This document shows, piece by piece, positions 1 to 9,400 of a DNA stretch of 64,000 nucleotides (positions are counted from its first letter, which is position 1; each line of letters begins with the position of its first letter). Origin of the DNA: PGYR01 sp034670025 (GTDB taxonomy: Bacteria; Bacteroidota; Ignavibacteria; Kapaibacteriales; UBA2268); the NCBI GenBank assembly GCA_034670025.1, contig JAXMOE010000003.1:124001-188000 (forward strand), written 5' to 3'. A model generated the notes under the pieces. The model did not search any database, was not told where the DNA came from, and saw only the letters and a program-made list of their open reading frames with translations. Both the position numbers and the translations under genes were made by a program.

Positions 1-105
1 TATCCCTCCTCAGTCTGAAACAAGTTTCAGACAGCTCACGCTAAAGACGCAGCTTGCCACGGCTCAGCGTGGGCAGGTTCCTCCAGAGGAGATGGATTCT
101 ATATT
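1..105. repeat. Structured intergenic palindromic repeat, copy 1
   Basis: Positions 13-32 form a perfect palindrome (GTCTGAAAC, 2-nt loop, GTTTCAGAC). It is followed by a second inverted repeat (CACGCT at 37-42 with AGCGTG at 66-71), and both are enclosed by an outer pair (CTCCTC 6-11 with GAGGAG 86-91). The first 34 bases recur at 1021-1054. This resembles the REP/BIME-like palindromes scattered between genes in many Bacteroidota. I see no gene in these first 120 bases. Confidence 0.7.
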
Positions 106-120
106 AGTGTTAGATACCGA

Positions 121-807
121 CTAGTCAATACCATACAAATCTCTCATTTCAGATTTCAAAAGAATCCAAAGAATAGAAATGTAAAATAGAATATTTACTA
201 CAAATTTCCACATAGGCTCTGGTGAAACAATAAAGTTAAGAAAAGTGTTACTATTTGTTAACTCAAATAAATTCTCAACATTCCAAATTGAAGTTATTAT
301 AAAAAGGTTTGATGCTAACAATAAGCTACAATATGTCACTACCACTATCCAACCCACTTTATGCATTTTCCAGAAAAGATAAATTGAAATTGGATATGCA
401 AAGAACATCATAATTATTAAAATAAGACCTAAGTCATTGATTCCTTGAGAAGTTGAATCACATAAAAAAATCAAGTTATTATATATATTAAGTAGAAAAG
501 GTAGAATAAAAGACATAGACATTATGACTATAACTTTTTCATATTTTCCTTTATTGGCAAATGACGGAAAAAGTTCTTCAAGAGTATTAGTTGTCTTTTT
601 TTTAATCCTATTAAATGGCCTTTTAGATTCTGTTAGTTCCTTTTGTTGTATTTTAGCAGAAATTGACGTAATAAAGGCTATTTCTCTATTATTAAGCTCT
701 GATTCAGCAGCTTTAACCGAAGAAATATTGAACTGACCCCTGTTTTCAACTATTTCAATCAGCTCAGAATCTTTGAGGTTCTTAAATTTTTCTTCGTATG
801 AATTCAT
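121..807 (-). CDS. Hypothetical four-helix inner-membrane protein
   Basis: The 228-residue product is not a family I can name. Residues 1-50 are soluble and charged, with a pattern (E-K-F, then L-K-D-S-E-L, then A-A-E-S-E-L-N-N-R) that I recall at the N-terminus of many small Bacteroidota membrane proteins. Residues about 51-90 form a basic linker. Four hydrophobic segments follow at about 91-114, 126-147, 150-173 and 199-217, so it is probably an integral cytoplasmic-membrane protein. There is no signal peptide and no catalytic motif. It is a lone gene, separated from hslU by a hairpin terminator and repeats, and its base composition matches the other AT-rich genes. Function unknown. Confidence 0.75.
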   Translation of the reverse strand: MNSYEEKFKNLKDSELIEIVENRGQFNISSVKAAESELNNREIAFITSISAKIQQKELTESKRPFNRIKKKTTNTLEELFPSFANKGKYEKVIVIMSMSFILPFLLNIYNNLIFLCDSTSQGINDLGLILIIMMFFAYPISIYLFWKMHKVGWIVVVTYCSLLLASNLFIITSIWNVENLFELTNSNTFLNFIVSPEPMWKFVVNILFYISILWILLKSEMRDLYGID

Positions 808-851
808 TTTTTTTTGATTAAAGTATTTTTAGTTTACCCCCAATATAACAA

Positions 852-883
852 AAAAGCAGTACCTAATTAAAGATACTGCTTTT
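852..883 (-). terminator. Rho-independent terminator-like hairpin
   Basis: AAAAGCAGTACC (852-863) pairs with GATACTGCTTTT across a short AT loop. On the minus strand the stem is followed by a run of T, so it could end hslVU transcription before the membrane-protein gene. A close sequence relative of this hairpin lies at 11102-11133. Confidence 0.55.
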
Positions 884-945
884 AAAATTCACCAATTGAC
901 TTTTGTTCTGCACTTGTCCTCGCTAGCGGAGGTGGTAAAAAAACC

Positions 946-1010
946 GTAGAGACGCATTGAATGCGTCTCATTTGATACATTATTGGAGACGTATGCAATA
1001 CGTCTCTACA
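946..1010. repeat. Pair of GAGACG palindromes in inverted arrangement
   Basis: Two palindromes lie side by side. At 949-969 GAGACGCATT faces AATGCGTCTC around one G; at 986-1006 GAGACGTAT faces ATACGTCTC around GCA. The whole unit is bounded by GTAGAGACG (946-954) and CGTCTCTAC (1001-1009), so it can fold as two hairpins or one long stem. It is a mobile-looking intergenic palindrome with no coding potential. The 808-1108 gap holds only this element, the terminator and the next repeat. Confidence 0.7.
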
Positions 1011-1019
1011 TATATTAAA

Positions 1020-1104
1020 TTATCCCTCCTCAGTCTGAAACAAGTTTCAGACAGCCCCTCCAAAGGGGCACAAGTGACGGCATTTCGACAGGCTCAATGC
1101 ACTT
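1020..1104. repeat. Structured intergenic palindromic repeat, copy 2, with dispersed 27-mer
   Basis: 1021-1054 repeats 1-34, including the perfect palindrome at 1033-1052. It is followed by a different hairpin (GCCCCT 1054-1059 with AGGGGC 1064-1069), and then by a 27-nt segment (1073-1099) that recurs exactly in reverse complement at 11002-11028. The 27-mer is flanked by CAAGTG and CACTTG. The modular order suggests interchangeable palindromic units. Confidence 0.7.
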
Positions 1105-1108
1105 GTGT

Positions 1109-2473
1109 CTACAATATATACTTACTCAAATCTGTGCTTGTAGCAATCTCGTCTAAGTGGTCTTTCACAAACTTCTCATCTATCGACAACTCTGATTCTT
1201 CTAAGTCTGCTGGAGCGTTGTATAGTATGTCCTCGAGCAATGTAGTGAGTATAGTGTGCAATCTTCTCGCGCCTATGTTTGTTATTTCTTCGTTCACATT
1301 GGCAGCTGTTTTTGCTATTTGGCTTATTCCACTTTCGTCGAATACTAAATTTACTCCTTCTGTTTCTAACAATGCTTGGTATTGTTTTATTAATGCGTTC
1401 TTCGGTATGGTCAAAATCTTAACGAAGTCTGACTCACTTAGCGAGTTCAGCTCTACCCTGATTGGGAAACGACCTTGCAATTCGGGAATCAAATCCGATG
1501 GCTTCGACACGTGGAATGCACCAGAAGCTATGAACAAAATATGGTCAGTGTTAACTATACCGTGCTTAGTATTTACTGATGACCCCTCGACTATTGGGAG
1601 CAAGTCACGCTGTACGCCTTCGCGCGACACTTCACCACCACCAGATTTGGAATTGCTCACAGCCACCTTGTCAATCTCATCTATAAACACAATGCCAGAG
1701 TTTTGCGTGCGAGCCAGAGCGTCTTTTACTACGGCATCCATATCGATCAGCTTGTCGGCTTCTTCTTTGATTAGCAATGGTAGTGCATCTTTAATTTTTA
1801 TCTTACGTTTTTTGCGTTTTTTGGGCATCATATTGCCGAGCATATCTTGTAAGTTAATACCCATATCGTCCATACCCATTGGGCCCATAACTGCCATTCC
1901 CGATGGTCCTTGCTGAGTCAACTCCAACTCTATTTCTCGGTCATCCATAACGCCATTTTTCAGCATAGTACGGAATTTTTCGCGAGTTTCTTTGTTGTCC
2001 TCTTCCTCTGCATCATCGTCTTTCACAGGTGGAATAAGTATGTCCAATATTCTATCTTCGGCATTTTTTTCTGCCTTAGTTTTTATCTTTTCTTCTTGCT
2101 CTTCTTTCACCATTTTCACGGCAGATTCCATTAGGTCACGAATCATCGATTCTACATCGCGTCCTACGTAGCCCACTTCTGTGAACTTAGTTGCTTCTAC
2201 TTTGATGAATGGAGCTCCGGCTAAGCGTGCCAACCTACGTGCTATTTCCGTTTTACCAACACCAGTTGGGCCGATTAAGATAATGTTGTTTGGCATTATC
2301 TCATCGCGGATTTCTGTTTGCACATTTTGGCGACGCCATCTGTTACGAAGGGCTATGGCAACGGCTTTCTTTGCGTTGTCTTGCCCTATTATATATTTAT
2401 TAAGTTCGGTGACTATCTGCTTTGGAGTAAGTATATCCTGCGGGATAGCCATTTTTGGTTCGTTGTTACTCAT
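1109..2473 (-). CDS. hslU: ATP-dependent protease ATPase subunit HslU
   Basis: This AAA+ unfoldase of the HslUV (ClpQY) protease unfolds substrates and feeds them to the HslV peptidase in the cytoplasm. The 454-residue length is normal for the family. Residues about 16-75 carry the HslU N-terminal signature (LTPKQIV, YIIGQ) and the Walker A motif GPTGVGKT (68-75). The GYVGRDVESM pore-loop region follows, and Walker B FIDEID lies near residue 264. The inserted I-domain is charged, around residues 120-240. The C-terminus ends in LSKYIL, the hydrophobic tail that docks into HslV and activates it. It lies 12 bp after hslV in the same operon. Identification is secure. Confidence 0.97.
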   Translation of the reverse strand: MSNNEPKMAIPQDILTPKQIVTELNKYIIGQDNAKKAVAIALRNRWRRQNVQTEIRDEIMPNNIILIGPTGVGKTEIARRLARLAGAPFIKVEATKFTEVGYVGRDVESMIRDLMESAVKMVKEEQEEKIKTKAEKNAEDRILDILIPPVKDDDAEEEDNKETREKFRTMLKNGVMDDREIELELTQQGPSGMAVMGPMGMDDMGINLQDMLGNMMPKKRKKRKIKIKDALPLLIKEEADKLIDMDAVVKDALARTQNSGIVFIDEIDKVAVSNSKSGGGEVSREGVQRDLLPIVEGSSVNTKHGIVNTDHILFIASGAFHVSKPSDLIPELQGRFPIRVELNSLSESDFVKILTIPKNALIKQYQALLETEGVNLVFDESGISQIAKTAANVNEEITNIGARRLHTILTTLLEDILYNAPADLEESELSIDEKFVKDHLDEIATSTDLSKYIL

Positions 2474-2485
2474 TTCTCTCTCTAA

Positions 2486-3028
2486 TTAAATTTCTTCTAT
2501 TGTTAGGTTAGTGTTGGTGTATATACAGATTTCACCAGCTATATTCAGCCCATTTTCAACTATTTCTTTTGCGTTCATATCGGTGTTGTTGTATAGTGCT
2601 CTTGCTGCCGAAAGTGCATAAGGGCCACCAGAGCCAATAGCTAATATATTGTCGTCTGCTTCTATCACATCGCCAGTACCACTTAGCAGGAGACCTTGGC
2701 TATCGTCCATAGCAATCATCATAGCTTCCAATTTACGGAGGTATCTGTCCGTTCTCCAATCTTTTGCTAATTCAATCGCAGCACGCTTTAAGTTACCACT
2801 GTGCGATTCCAATTTGGATTCGAACCTACCCAATAGTGTAAAGGCATCTGCCGTTGAGCCAGCAAAGCCCACCATTACTTTTCCGTTGTACAGCTTTCTG
2901 ATTTTTGCAGTACTGTGCTTCATTATTGTGTTGCCAAGCGTTACTTGACCGTCTGCACCAAGTGCTGTCTTTCCGTTACGAATTACACCGAGTACGGTGG
3001 TCGATCTTATTTTATTTTCGTCGTTCAT
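2486..3028 (-). CDS. hslV: ATP-dependent protease proteolytic subunit HslV
   Basis: This N-terminal-nucleophile threonine peptidase forms the double hexameric core of HslUV. The 180 residues match the family. The mature N-terminus should be the first Thr of TTVLG (residue 10), so a short nine-residue propeptide would be removed. GADGQVTLG, the family signature with the lysine- and glycine-rich loop, follows at about 25-33, and FAGSTADA and GSGGPYAL are the conserved core strands. The gene is first in a two-gene minus-strand operon with hslU. A hairpin with a T-run sits in its 5' leader. Identification is secure; the only doubt is whether translation starts at the ATG used here or slightly downstream. 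Confidence 0.97.
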   Translation of the reverse strand: MNDENKIRSTTVLGVIRNGKTALGADGQVTLGNTIMKHSTAKIRKLYNGKVMVGFAGSTADAFTLLGRFESKLESHSGNLKRAAIELAKDWRTDRYLRKLEAMMIAMDDSQGLLLSGTGDVIEADDNILAIGSGGPYALSAARALYNNTDMNAKEIVENGLNIAGEICIYTNTNLTIEEI

Positions 3029-3051
3029 TGTTTTCGTTTTCTATGTTTGTC

Positions 3052-3080
3052 TATAAAAAAATACTGTTTTCCAACAGTAC
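3052..3080 (-). terminator. Hairpin with T-run upstream of hslV
   Basis: On the minus strand TACTGTT and AACAGTA (3073-3079 and 3062-3068 on the plus strand) form a 7-bp stem with a GGAA loop followed by seven T. No minus-strand gene lies upstream, so it may be a leader attenuator of hslVU or may block transcription entering from the divergent side. The rest of 3081-3299 shows no recognisable feature. Confidence 0.4.
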
Positions 3081-3299
3081 CGCTTAGACGAGTGTGCGAG
3101 ATAATTGTTTAAAATGGTAATAAAAAAGTCAGGAGATAAGTATAATTTATGAAGCTGAAGCTGACTACAGATTTGCAAATTGCAGTCTCTTAATTAATTA
3201 AATTGAGAGAATGTGGAGCTTTTTTCATCGTTCATTTCAAGTAAAATCTACTTAAGTTCGTATTACTATTAACTGCATTATTACAAAAAGAAAAAACTG

Positions 3300-5687
3300 A
3301 TGAGTGAAAAGTTAATTTGCGAACATTGTTCCAGCGTTTGCCCCGATGATCAAATTTCCATCGGAGATAAACATTTTTGTTGTAACGGCTGCAAAACCGT
3401 TTATGAAATACTCAACGAGAATGATTTAGCGAATTACTACAGTATGGAGGGCGGTGCGGCTGCAATAAACCCAGAACAAATTGATTCCGATGAGTTTGCT
3501 ATTCTGGACAATGCCGAAATAGCTGAAAAACTGAAAACTTATAGCATCAATGACAAATCGAAAGTTACTTTTCACTTACCTCAAATTCACTGTTCTGCTT
3601 GTATTTGGCTACTCGAAAATCTGCCAAAGCTGAAAGAGGGCGTTCTGAAATCAGAAGTAAATTTCCCCAATCGTGAAGTAGATGTAATATACAATGAGAG
3701 TGAAATTTCACTCCGAGCTATTGTTGAAATGCTAACGGCTATCGGTTACAGACCCAAATTAGATTTAGAAGCAGTAGAAGGAAAGCGTAACAAAAACCCG
3801 AATCGTTCGCTATACATTAAGCTGGGAGTGGCTGGCTTTTCATTTGGTAATCTGATGATGCTTGCATTCCCCGAATACCTATCGAGCGAGGCAATAGAAC
3901 CAGAAATTCAATCGTTAATTAACTGGCTGAATATGCTGTTCATTCTGCCCTTGCTCTACGCAGGTAGCGATTACTTAAAGTCTGCTTACTATGGGCTAAA
4001 GACTAAAATATTCAACATTGACATCCCTATTTCAATCGGGATTATTGTGCTTGCTGTCCGCTCGGTTATTGACATTGCTTACGGCAACAGCCAAGGATAC
4101 ATAGACTCACTCGGTGGGCTGATTTTCTTCCTATTATTGGGTAAGCTATTCCAACAGAAAACATATAATCTACTATCTTTCGACAGGGATTTTAAGTCCT
4201 ATTTCCCACTTTCGGTTATTAAAGTATCAGACGATGAGGAACAGAAGCAAGACCACATCCCACTAAAAGATATTGCTATTGGCGATTTGCTAATCATTAG
4301 AAACAATGAGGTAATACCGACCGACAGCTTACTCGAATCGGACACAGCTCTGATAGATTATAGCTTCGTAACAGGCGAGTCTGCACCAGTAAGAACAGCA
4401 AAACACGAGAAGATATACGCTGGCGGGCGAGCTTTGGGTAAGGCGATGCAGGTGCGTGCAACAGAGGAGTTCGACCAGAGTTACTTGACAAAGCTATGGA
4501 ACAATGATGCATTCGACAAGTTCAGCAATAAGGGAATATCTAAACTATCAAATATGATAGCGAAGAGGTTTTCAATAGTGGTCACTCTCATCGCACTCAC
4601 AGCGTTTGCGTTCTGGCTACCAGTTGGAACAGCCAAGGCATTTGACGTACTGACTGCGATATTGATTATTGCTTGTCCGTGTGCACTGGCACTGACTCTG
4701 CCGTTCACCTATGGGTCAACAATGAGGGTTTACGGGCGTAACAATTTCTTCATCAAATCCGATTCAGTTGTCGAATTTCTCTCCAATATTACTGGATTTG
4801 TGTTTGACAAAACAGGCACTCTGACCAAATCAGCCAAAGGCGGAGTAATCTACAAAGGTAAAGATTTCAGTGAGTACGAATCACTAATACGAGCAGCCAC
4901 AAGCAATAGCACACACCCAGTTAGCAGTATGATACTGAACTATTTGCAATCCGGGCAAAGTGTCAAAATATCAAATTATGAAGAGCTTCCCGGCAAAGGA
5001 ATAATAGCCGAATCGGGCGAAAACAAGCTCCGACTTGGCTCAGCAAAGTGGATAGCCCCAGACCGCCAAGAACAAGTAGAAAACGCTGCAATGATAGAGA
5101 TAAACGGCGAGGTTTACGGCTCGTTCCAAAGCAAGAGTGAGTTCAGAGACAAAGCTTTTACAATGTTAGATGAGCTGGGAAGCGATGGCTACTCAGTCTC
5201 GATAGTTTCGGGCGACAACACCAAAGACGAGCAGACAATAGCCAACAACGCACCAAAAGGCACAGTTGCTGAGTTCGACAAATTGCCCCACGAAAAGTTA
5301 GAATACATAGAATCGCTACAGAAAAATGAGCAGAAAATAGCCATGGTAGGCGATGGGTTGAACGACGCAGGTGCACTGGCAAAAGCAGATGTGGGAATAG
5401 CCATAGCCGAAAAGACTAACAACTTCACTCCGGGCAGCGACGCCATATTACTCGGTGATGAGCTCGGCAAACTGCCACAACTTATGCGAATGTCCAAATC
5501 AGCTATAAAGATTGCCTACGCAAGCATTGGCATCTCATTCCTATACAACACCGTGGGTATCACCTTTGCAGCAAAAGGGCTGCTCTCCCCAATAGTAGCA
5601 GCTATACTAATGCCCATCAGCTCCATCAGCGTTATTATCTTCACAGTCTCGGCTGTGAATATAGTCGCTCGAATGAAGAAATTGTAG
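3300..5687 (+). CDS. ccoI: Copper-type P1B ATPase (CcoI/FixI-like)
   Basis: This heavy-metal P-type ATPase pumps copper across the cytoplasmic membrane; the CcoI/FixI subgroup supplies copper for cbb3 oxidase assembly. The N-terminus has a Cys-rich metal site (C8, C11 and the CCNGC cluster near 27-31), then an HMA domain with CSAC in place of CxxC near residue 100. Membrane helices follow. The transport motif CPC is at 459-461, the phosphorylation motif DKTGT at 503-507, and the hinge motif GDGLND near 683. The 795 residues and the extra N-terminal Cys-rich domain are typical of Bacteroidota CcoI. No ccoS or ccoNOP genes are adjacent, which is unusual, so a general copper exporter is possible. 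It starts at ATG after a 270-bp AT-rich gap. Confidence 0.88.
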   Translation: MSEKLICEHCSSVCPDDQISIGDKHFCCNGCKTVYEILNENDLANYYSMEGGAAAINPEQIDSDEFAILDNAEIAEKLKTYSINDKSKVTFHLPQIHCSACIWLLENLPKLKEGVLKSEVNFPNREVDVIYNESEISLRAIVEMLTAIGYRPKLDLEAVEGKRNKNPNRSLYIKLGVAGFSFGNLMMLAFPEYLSSEAIEPEIQSLINWLNMLFILPLLYAGSDYLKSAYYGLKTKIFNIDIPISIGIIVLAVRSVIDIAYGNSQGYIDSLGGLIFFLLLGKLFQQKTYNLLSFDRDFKSYFPLSVIKVSDDEEQKQDHIPLKDIAIGDLLIIRNNEVIPTDSLLESDTALIDYSFVTGESAPVRTAKHEKIYAGGRALGKAMQVRATEEFDQSYLTKLWNNDAFDKFSNKGISKLSNMIAKRFSIVVTLIALTAFAFWLPVGTAKAFDVLTAILIIACPCALALTLPFTYGSTMRVYGRNNFFIKSDSVVEFLSNITGFVFDKTGTLTKSAKGGVIYKGKDFSEYESLIRAATSNSTHPVSSMILNYLQSGQSVKISNYEELPGKGIIAESGENKLRLGSAKWIAPDRQEQVENAAMIEINGEVYGSFQSKSEFRDKAFTMLDELGSDGYSVSIVSGDNTKDEQTIANNAPKGTVAEFDKLPHEKLEYIESLQKNEQKIAMVGDGLNDAGALAKADVGIAIAEKTNNFTPGSDAILLGDELGKLPQLMRMSKSAIKIAYASIGISFLYNTVGITFAAKGLLSPIVAAILMPISSISVIIFTVSAVNIVARMKKL

Positions 5688-5717
5688 GGTGGAATGTATT
5701 GTTTACGTATCAAACCC

Positions 5718-5782
5718 TTATGCTCCTTTGGAGAAATTTGTCACGTCTTCAGCGTGTGCTGGCAGAGCTTGCTCTGACATAA
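5718..5782. repeat. Nested intergenic palindromes
   Basis: CTTATG (5718-5723) and CATAAG (5777-5782) enclose an inner hairpin, CAGAGC TT GCTCTG (5763-5776). This resembles the palindromic repeats at 1-105 in architecture, though not in sequence. It lies 30 bp after the ATPase stop and could also act as a transcript-end hairpin. No gene is visible in 5688-5966. Confidence 0.5.
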
Positions 5783-5966
5783 GGAGATATAGGTTCATCA
5801 ATCGTAACCGATGTGTATAATACGCTAAAAAAAGGGGCAGGAGTTTTATAATTTAATTTGGGTAATCCATTCCCTCCCCCAATTTCCACCAAAAACTATA
5901 GATTATGGAAATTTGTGCCGATTTAGTTATATTATTCAGCTTACATCAACAAATTTCTATATTATT

Positions 5967-6401
5967 ATGACTGATCAACAAAAAGCAGAGAAAGTATTCC
6001 ACCTGATGTATGACAACGACCCATTTAGTAAGTGGCTCGGGATTGAATTGGTGGAAATAGACAGGGGGTTGTGCAAATTGAAAATGACCGTTAGGCCCGA
6101 AATGCTGAACGGATTTGATATTATGCACGGCGGTATCTCCTATTCTCTTGCTGATAGTGCTTTTGCTTTTGCTTCCAATTCGTATGGTATGAAAGCTGTT
6201 TCGAGCTCAGTTATAATGCAATATCCTAAAGCAACAAAAGCTGGGGAAGTGCTGACTGCAACTGCCAAAACGGTGTCACTCTCCCCCAAAACTGCTATAC
6301 TCGATGTTGATATTAGAAATGAAATTGGTGACTTGGTCGGCCTGTTTAGGGGTACGGCATATAGAACAACAAAAGACTGGATAACGGAAAATGATGAATA
6401 G
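5967..6401 (+). CDS. paaI: PaaI-family hotdog-fold thioesterase
   Basis: This is a small acyl-CoA thioesterase of the PaaI type, which hydrolyses phenylacetyl- or hydroxyphenylacetyl-CoA intermediates in the phenylacetate pathway. The 144-residue product carries the family core HGG followed by LADSAFAFASNS. I start it at the ATG at 5967 (MTDQQKAEK); an in-frame ATG 54 bp upstream would add residues with no family match. Its end overlaps the next gene by 11 bp, so the two are translationally coupled. The thiolase two genes on is PcaF/PaaJ-like, which favours aromatic or dicarboxylic acyl-CoA metabolism, but no other paa genes are present and the real substrate may differ. Confidence 0.85.
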   Translation: MTDQQKAEKVFHLMYDNDPFSKWLGIELVEIDRGLCKLKMTVRPEMLNGFDIMHGGISYSLADSAFAFASNSYGMKAVSSSVIMQYPKATKAGEVLTATAKTVSLSPKTAILDVDIRNEIGDLVGLFRGTAYRTTKDWITENDE

Positions 6402-9400
6402 AATTGCACTTGCTTTGGCATTAATCCTAATGCCAATTATCTCTACTGCAAAAGATGTAAATTTAGAAAAACTAAAAATATTAGCCCCTCGTAACATTGG
6501 CCCCGCTGGAATGAGCGGAAGGGTTACAGCGATAGATGTCAATCTATCCGAGCCAGAAAACATATACGTTGGTACGGCTTCGGGTGGTTTGTGGCACTCT
6601 CCCAATGATGGAATTACTTGGGAACCATTGACCGAAGATTTGCCAACGCAATCCATTGGTGCTGTTAATCTACAGCAATCCAATCCAGATGTAATTTGGT
6701 TAGGAACTGGCGAGGGAAACCCCCGAAATAGCCAATCCAGCGGTAACGGCATTTACAAAAGTATAGACGGTGGTAGGACTTGGACTCATCTCGGATTGGA
6801 AAACACTCGCAATATTCACCGGTTGATTATTCATAGGGATAACCCAGACGTAGTTTACGTTGGTGCGCAAGGCCCAGCTTGGGGTGACAATGAAGAGCGT
6901 GGTGTTTACAAGACTACCGATGGTGGTAAAACTTGGAACAAAGTGTTATATAAAAATGAAAGAACAGGAGTTGCTGACTTAGTAGTTGACCCAAACAATC
7001 CGAACAAAATGTTTGCAGCAATGTGGGAATATCGTCGTTGGCCGTGGTTCTTCTCCTCTGGTGGTGAGGGATCTGGGTTGTATATGACCTTGGACGGTGG
7101 CGACACTTGGAACGAGATTACTCACGAAGATGGACTGCCAAAAGGCGAGCTGGGACGTATTGGTATTGCAATCAGCCAGAGCAATAGAAACATAGTCTAT
7201 GCCTTAGTAGAAGCAAAGAAAAATGGATTTTACAAAAGCACCGATGGTGGCTTTACTTGGAAGAAAACAGAAGCCAAAAACATAGGTGGACGTCCGTTCT
7301 ACTACGCTGACATAAGAGTTGACCCGCAAAACGAAAATAGAATTTATAACATCCATTCGATAGTTGACAAATCGGAAGATGGCGGTAAGTCATTCCAAAA
7401 TATGATTCAATACTATGCAGATGGTGTTCACCCCGATCACCACGCATTTTGGATAAACCCCACTAACCCAGACCACATAATAGACGGTAACGATGGTGGA
7501 CTTGCTATATCGAAAGATAGAGGAAAAAATTTCAGATTTGTAGAAAACCTGCCAGTAGTGCAGTTCTACCACATTACGCTTGACAACGAAATGCCGTACA
7601 ATGTATATGGCGGTATGCAAGACAATGGCTCTTGGAGAGGGCCTTCATCAGTTTGGCGACAAGGAGGAATACGAAATGCGTATTGGGAAGAACTTCGATT
7701 CGGAGATGGATTCGATGTAGTACCTGACCCAAGCGACAACCGCTATGGCTACGCTATGGCACAAGGTGGCAGCTTAGGGCGTTATGATTTGAAGACTGGT
7801 GCAACTAACTTTATCCGCCCAGTGCACCCAGACGACACAGTTCAGCTTAGATTCAATTGGAATGCGGCTATTTCGCCTGATCCTTTTGATAAAAAGACTG
7901 TTTACTACGGCTCGCAATTCTTACACAAAAGCACTGACCGAGGTGAGAACTGGAAAATAATTTCTCCAGATTTGACGACTAATGACTCAGAAAAGCAAAA
8001 GCAAGATTCGAGTGGCGGACTGACTTTCGATGCAACTGGTGCGGAAAATTATACGACTATATTGGCGATAGCACCCAGCCCATTAGATGATAAAATGATA
8101 TGGGTTACGACTGACGATGGTAAGATACAACTGACTACAAATGATGGTGAAAGCTGGACAGACGTAACTAACGGCTTGGGTGGTGCTGCAGAAGGGGCTT
8201 GGTTGTCTCAGGTAAAGCCCTCGACTTATGATAAATCGGAGTGCTTTGTTGTGGCGAACGATTACCGCCGTAACAACTGGGAATCCTACTTATTGCACAC
8301 TACTAACTCTGGTCAAAGTTGGACAAACATAGTTAAAGACAAGGGCATTGGCTCTTATGTTTTGTCATTCTTACAAGACCCAATAGAGCCGAACTTAATG
8401 TTCTTAGGAACGGAATTTGGACTTTATTTGAGCTTTGACAGAGGAGATAATTGGCAAAAATGGACTGAAGGTTACCCAAGTGTATCGACTATGGATATGG
8501 CGATACAAGAGCGTGAGAATGATTTGGTGCTCGGTACTTTCGGTAGAGCTGTTTGGATATTCGATGACATAACACCACTAAGAGAAATAGCGGCCAATGG
8601 TGAAGAATCAATAGAAAAGCCGCTAACACTATTCCCTGTGAACACTTCGTATATGGTAGCAAAAAAGCAACCGTCAGGCTCTCGATTTGCTGGTAAGGCA
8701 ATGTTCGATGGTACGAACGAGCCAACAGGTGCAAGATTCACTTACTACATAAACAAGCCCAAAAAAGGTAAAAAGAAAAAAGATAAAGATGATAAAGATA
8801 ATTCAGACCAAAAAAATAAGCCCTCTCCAGATTCACTTACTGTGAGAATATACGACAGCATTGGCAATGAAGTGAGAACTATGTTCACTAAAGTAGATAC
8901 ATCATTGCAAAGAACTTATTGGAATTACGAAACTAACGGGGTTCGTAACCCCGGCTCAAAAAAGCCAAAAGGAAAACAGACTCCACCTTGGGGCAGACAA
9001 GTTTTACCAGGCGATTACAAGGTTGTGTTTGAGTATATGGGCAGCAAAGATTCGTCGGAATTTGAAGTGAAATACGACCCACGAATTGAGTATGACATAG
9101 CAGATATGCAGCAAAGAAATAAGCTGTTTGATGATATGAATAGCAACGTAGAACAAGCCACAGAAGCAATGGATAAGATTACGGAAGTGGAAGAACGCAT
9201 TTCGATATACGAAAAACTATTCGAGGCGAATGAGGATTTGGAATTGGACAGCGTAAAGAAGGATATGAAAGCAGTGAAAGACAGCATAGAGTCTATCCGT
9301 GGATATTTGAGGGGCAAATCTGGACTAAAAGGTATAGTTAGACGTAATACGAGTTATAATCACATCAATAGCTATGCTGGTTATTATATAGCTTCGGGTA

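Noticed and set aside
957..1916. Long plus-strand open frame of 319 residues
   Set aside because: It lies antisense over the certain hslU gene and begins in the palindromic repeat; its residues are low-complexity Ser/Leu/Ile-rich, as expected for the reverse of a coding gene.
3149..3193. Small open frame (MKLKLTTDLQIAVS) upstream of ccoI
   Set aside because: It faintly resembles the start of an Rrf2-type regulator, but has only 14 codons, and I see no homologous continuation in any frame.
5913..5967. Longer start of the thioesterase
   Set aside because: The extra 18 residues lack similarity to PaaI proteins, whose N-terminus matches from MTDQQKAEK.
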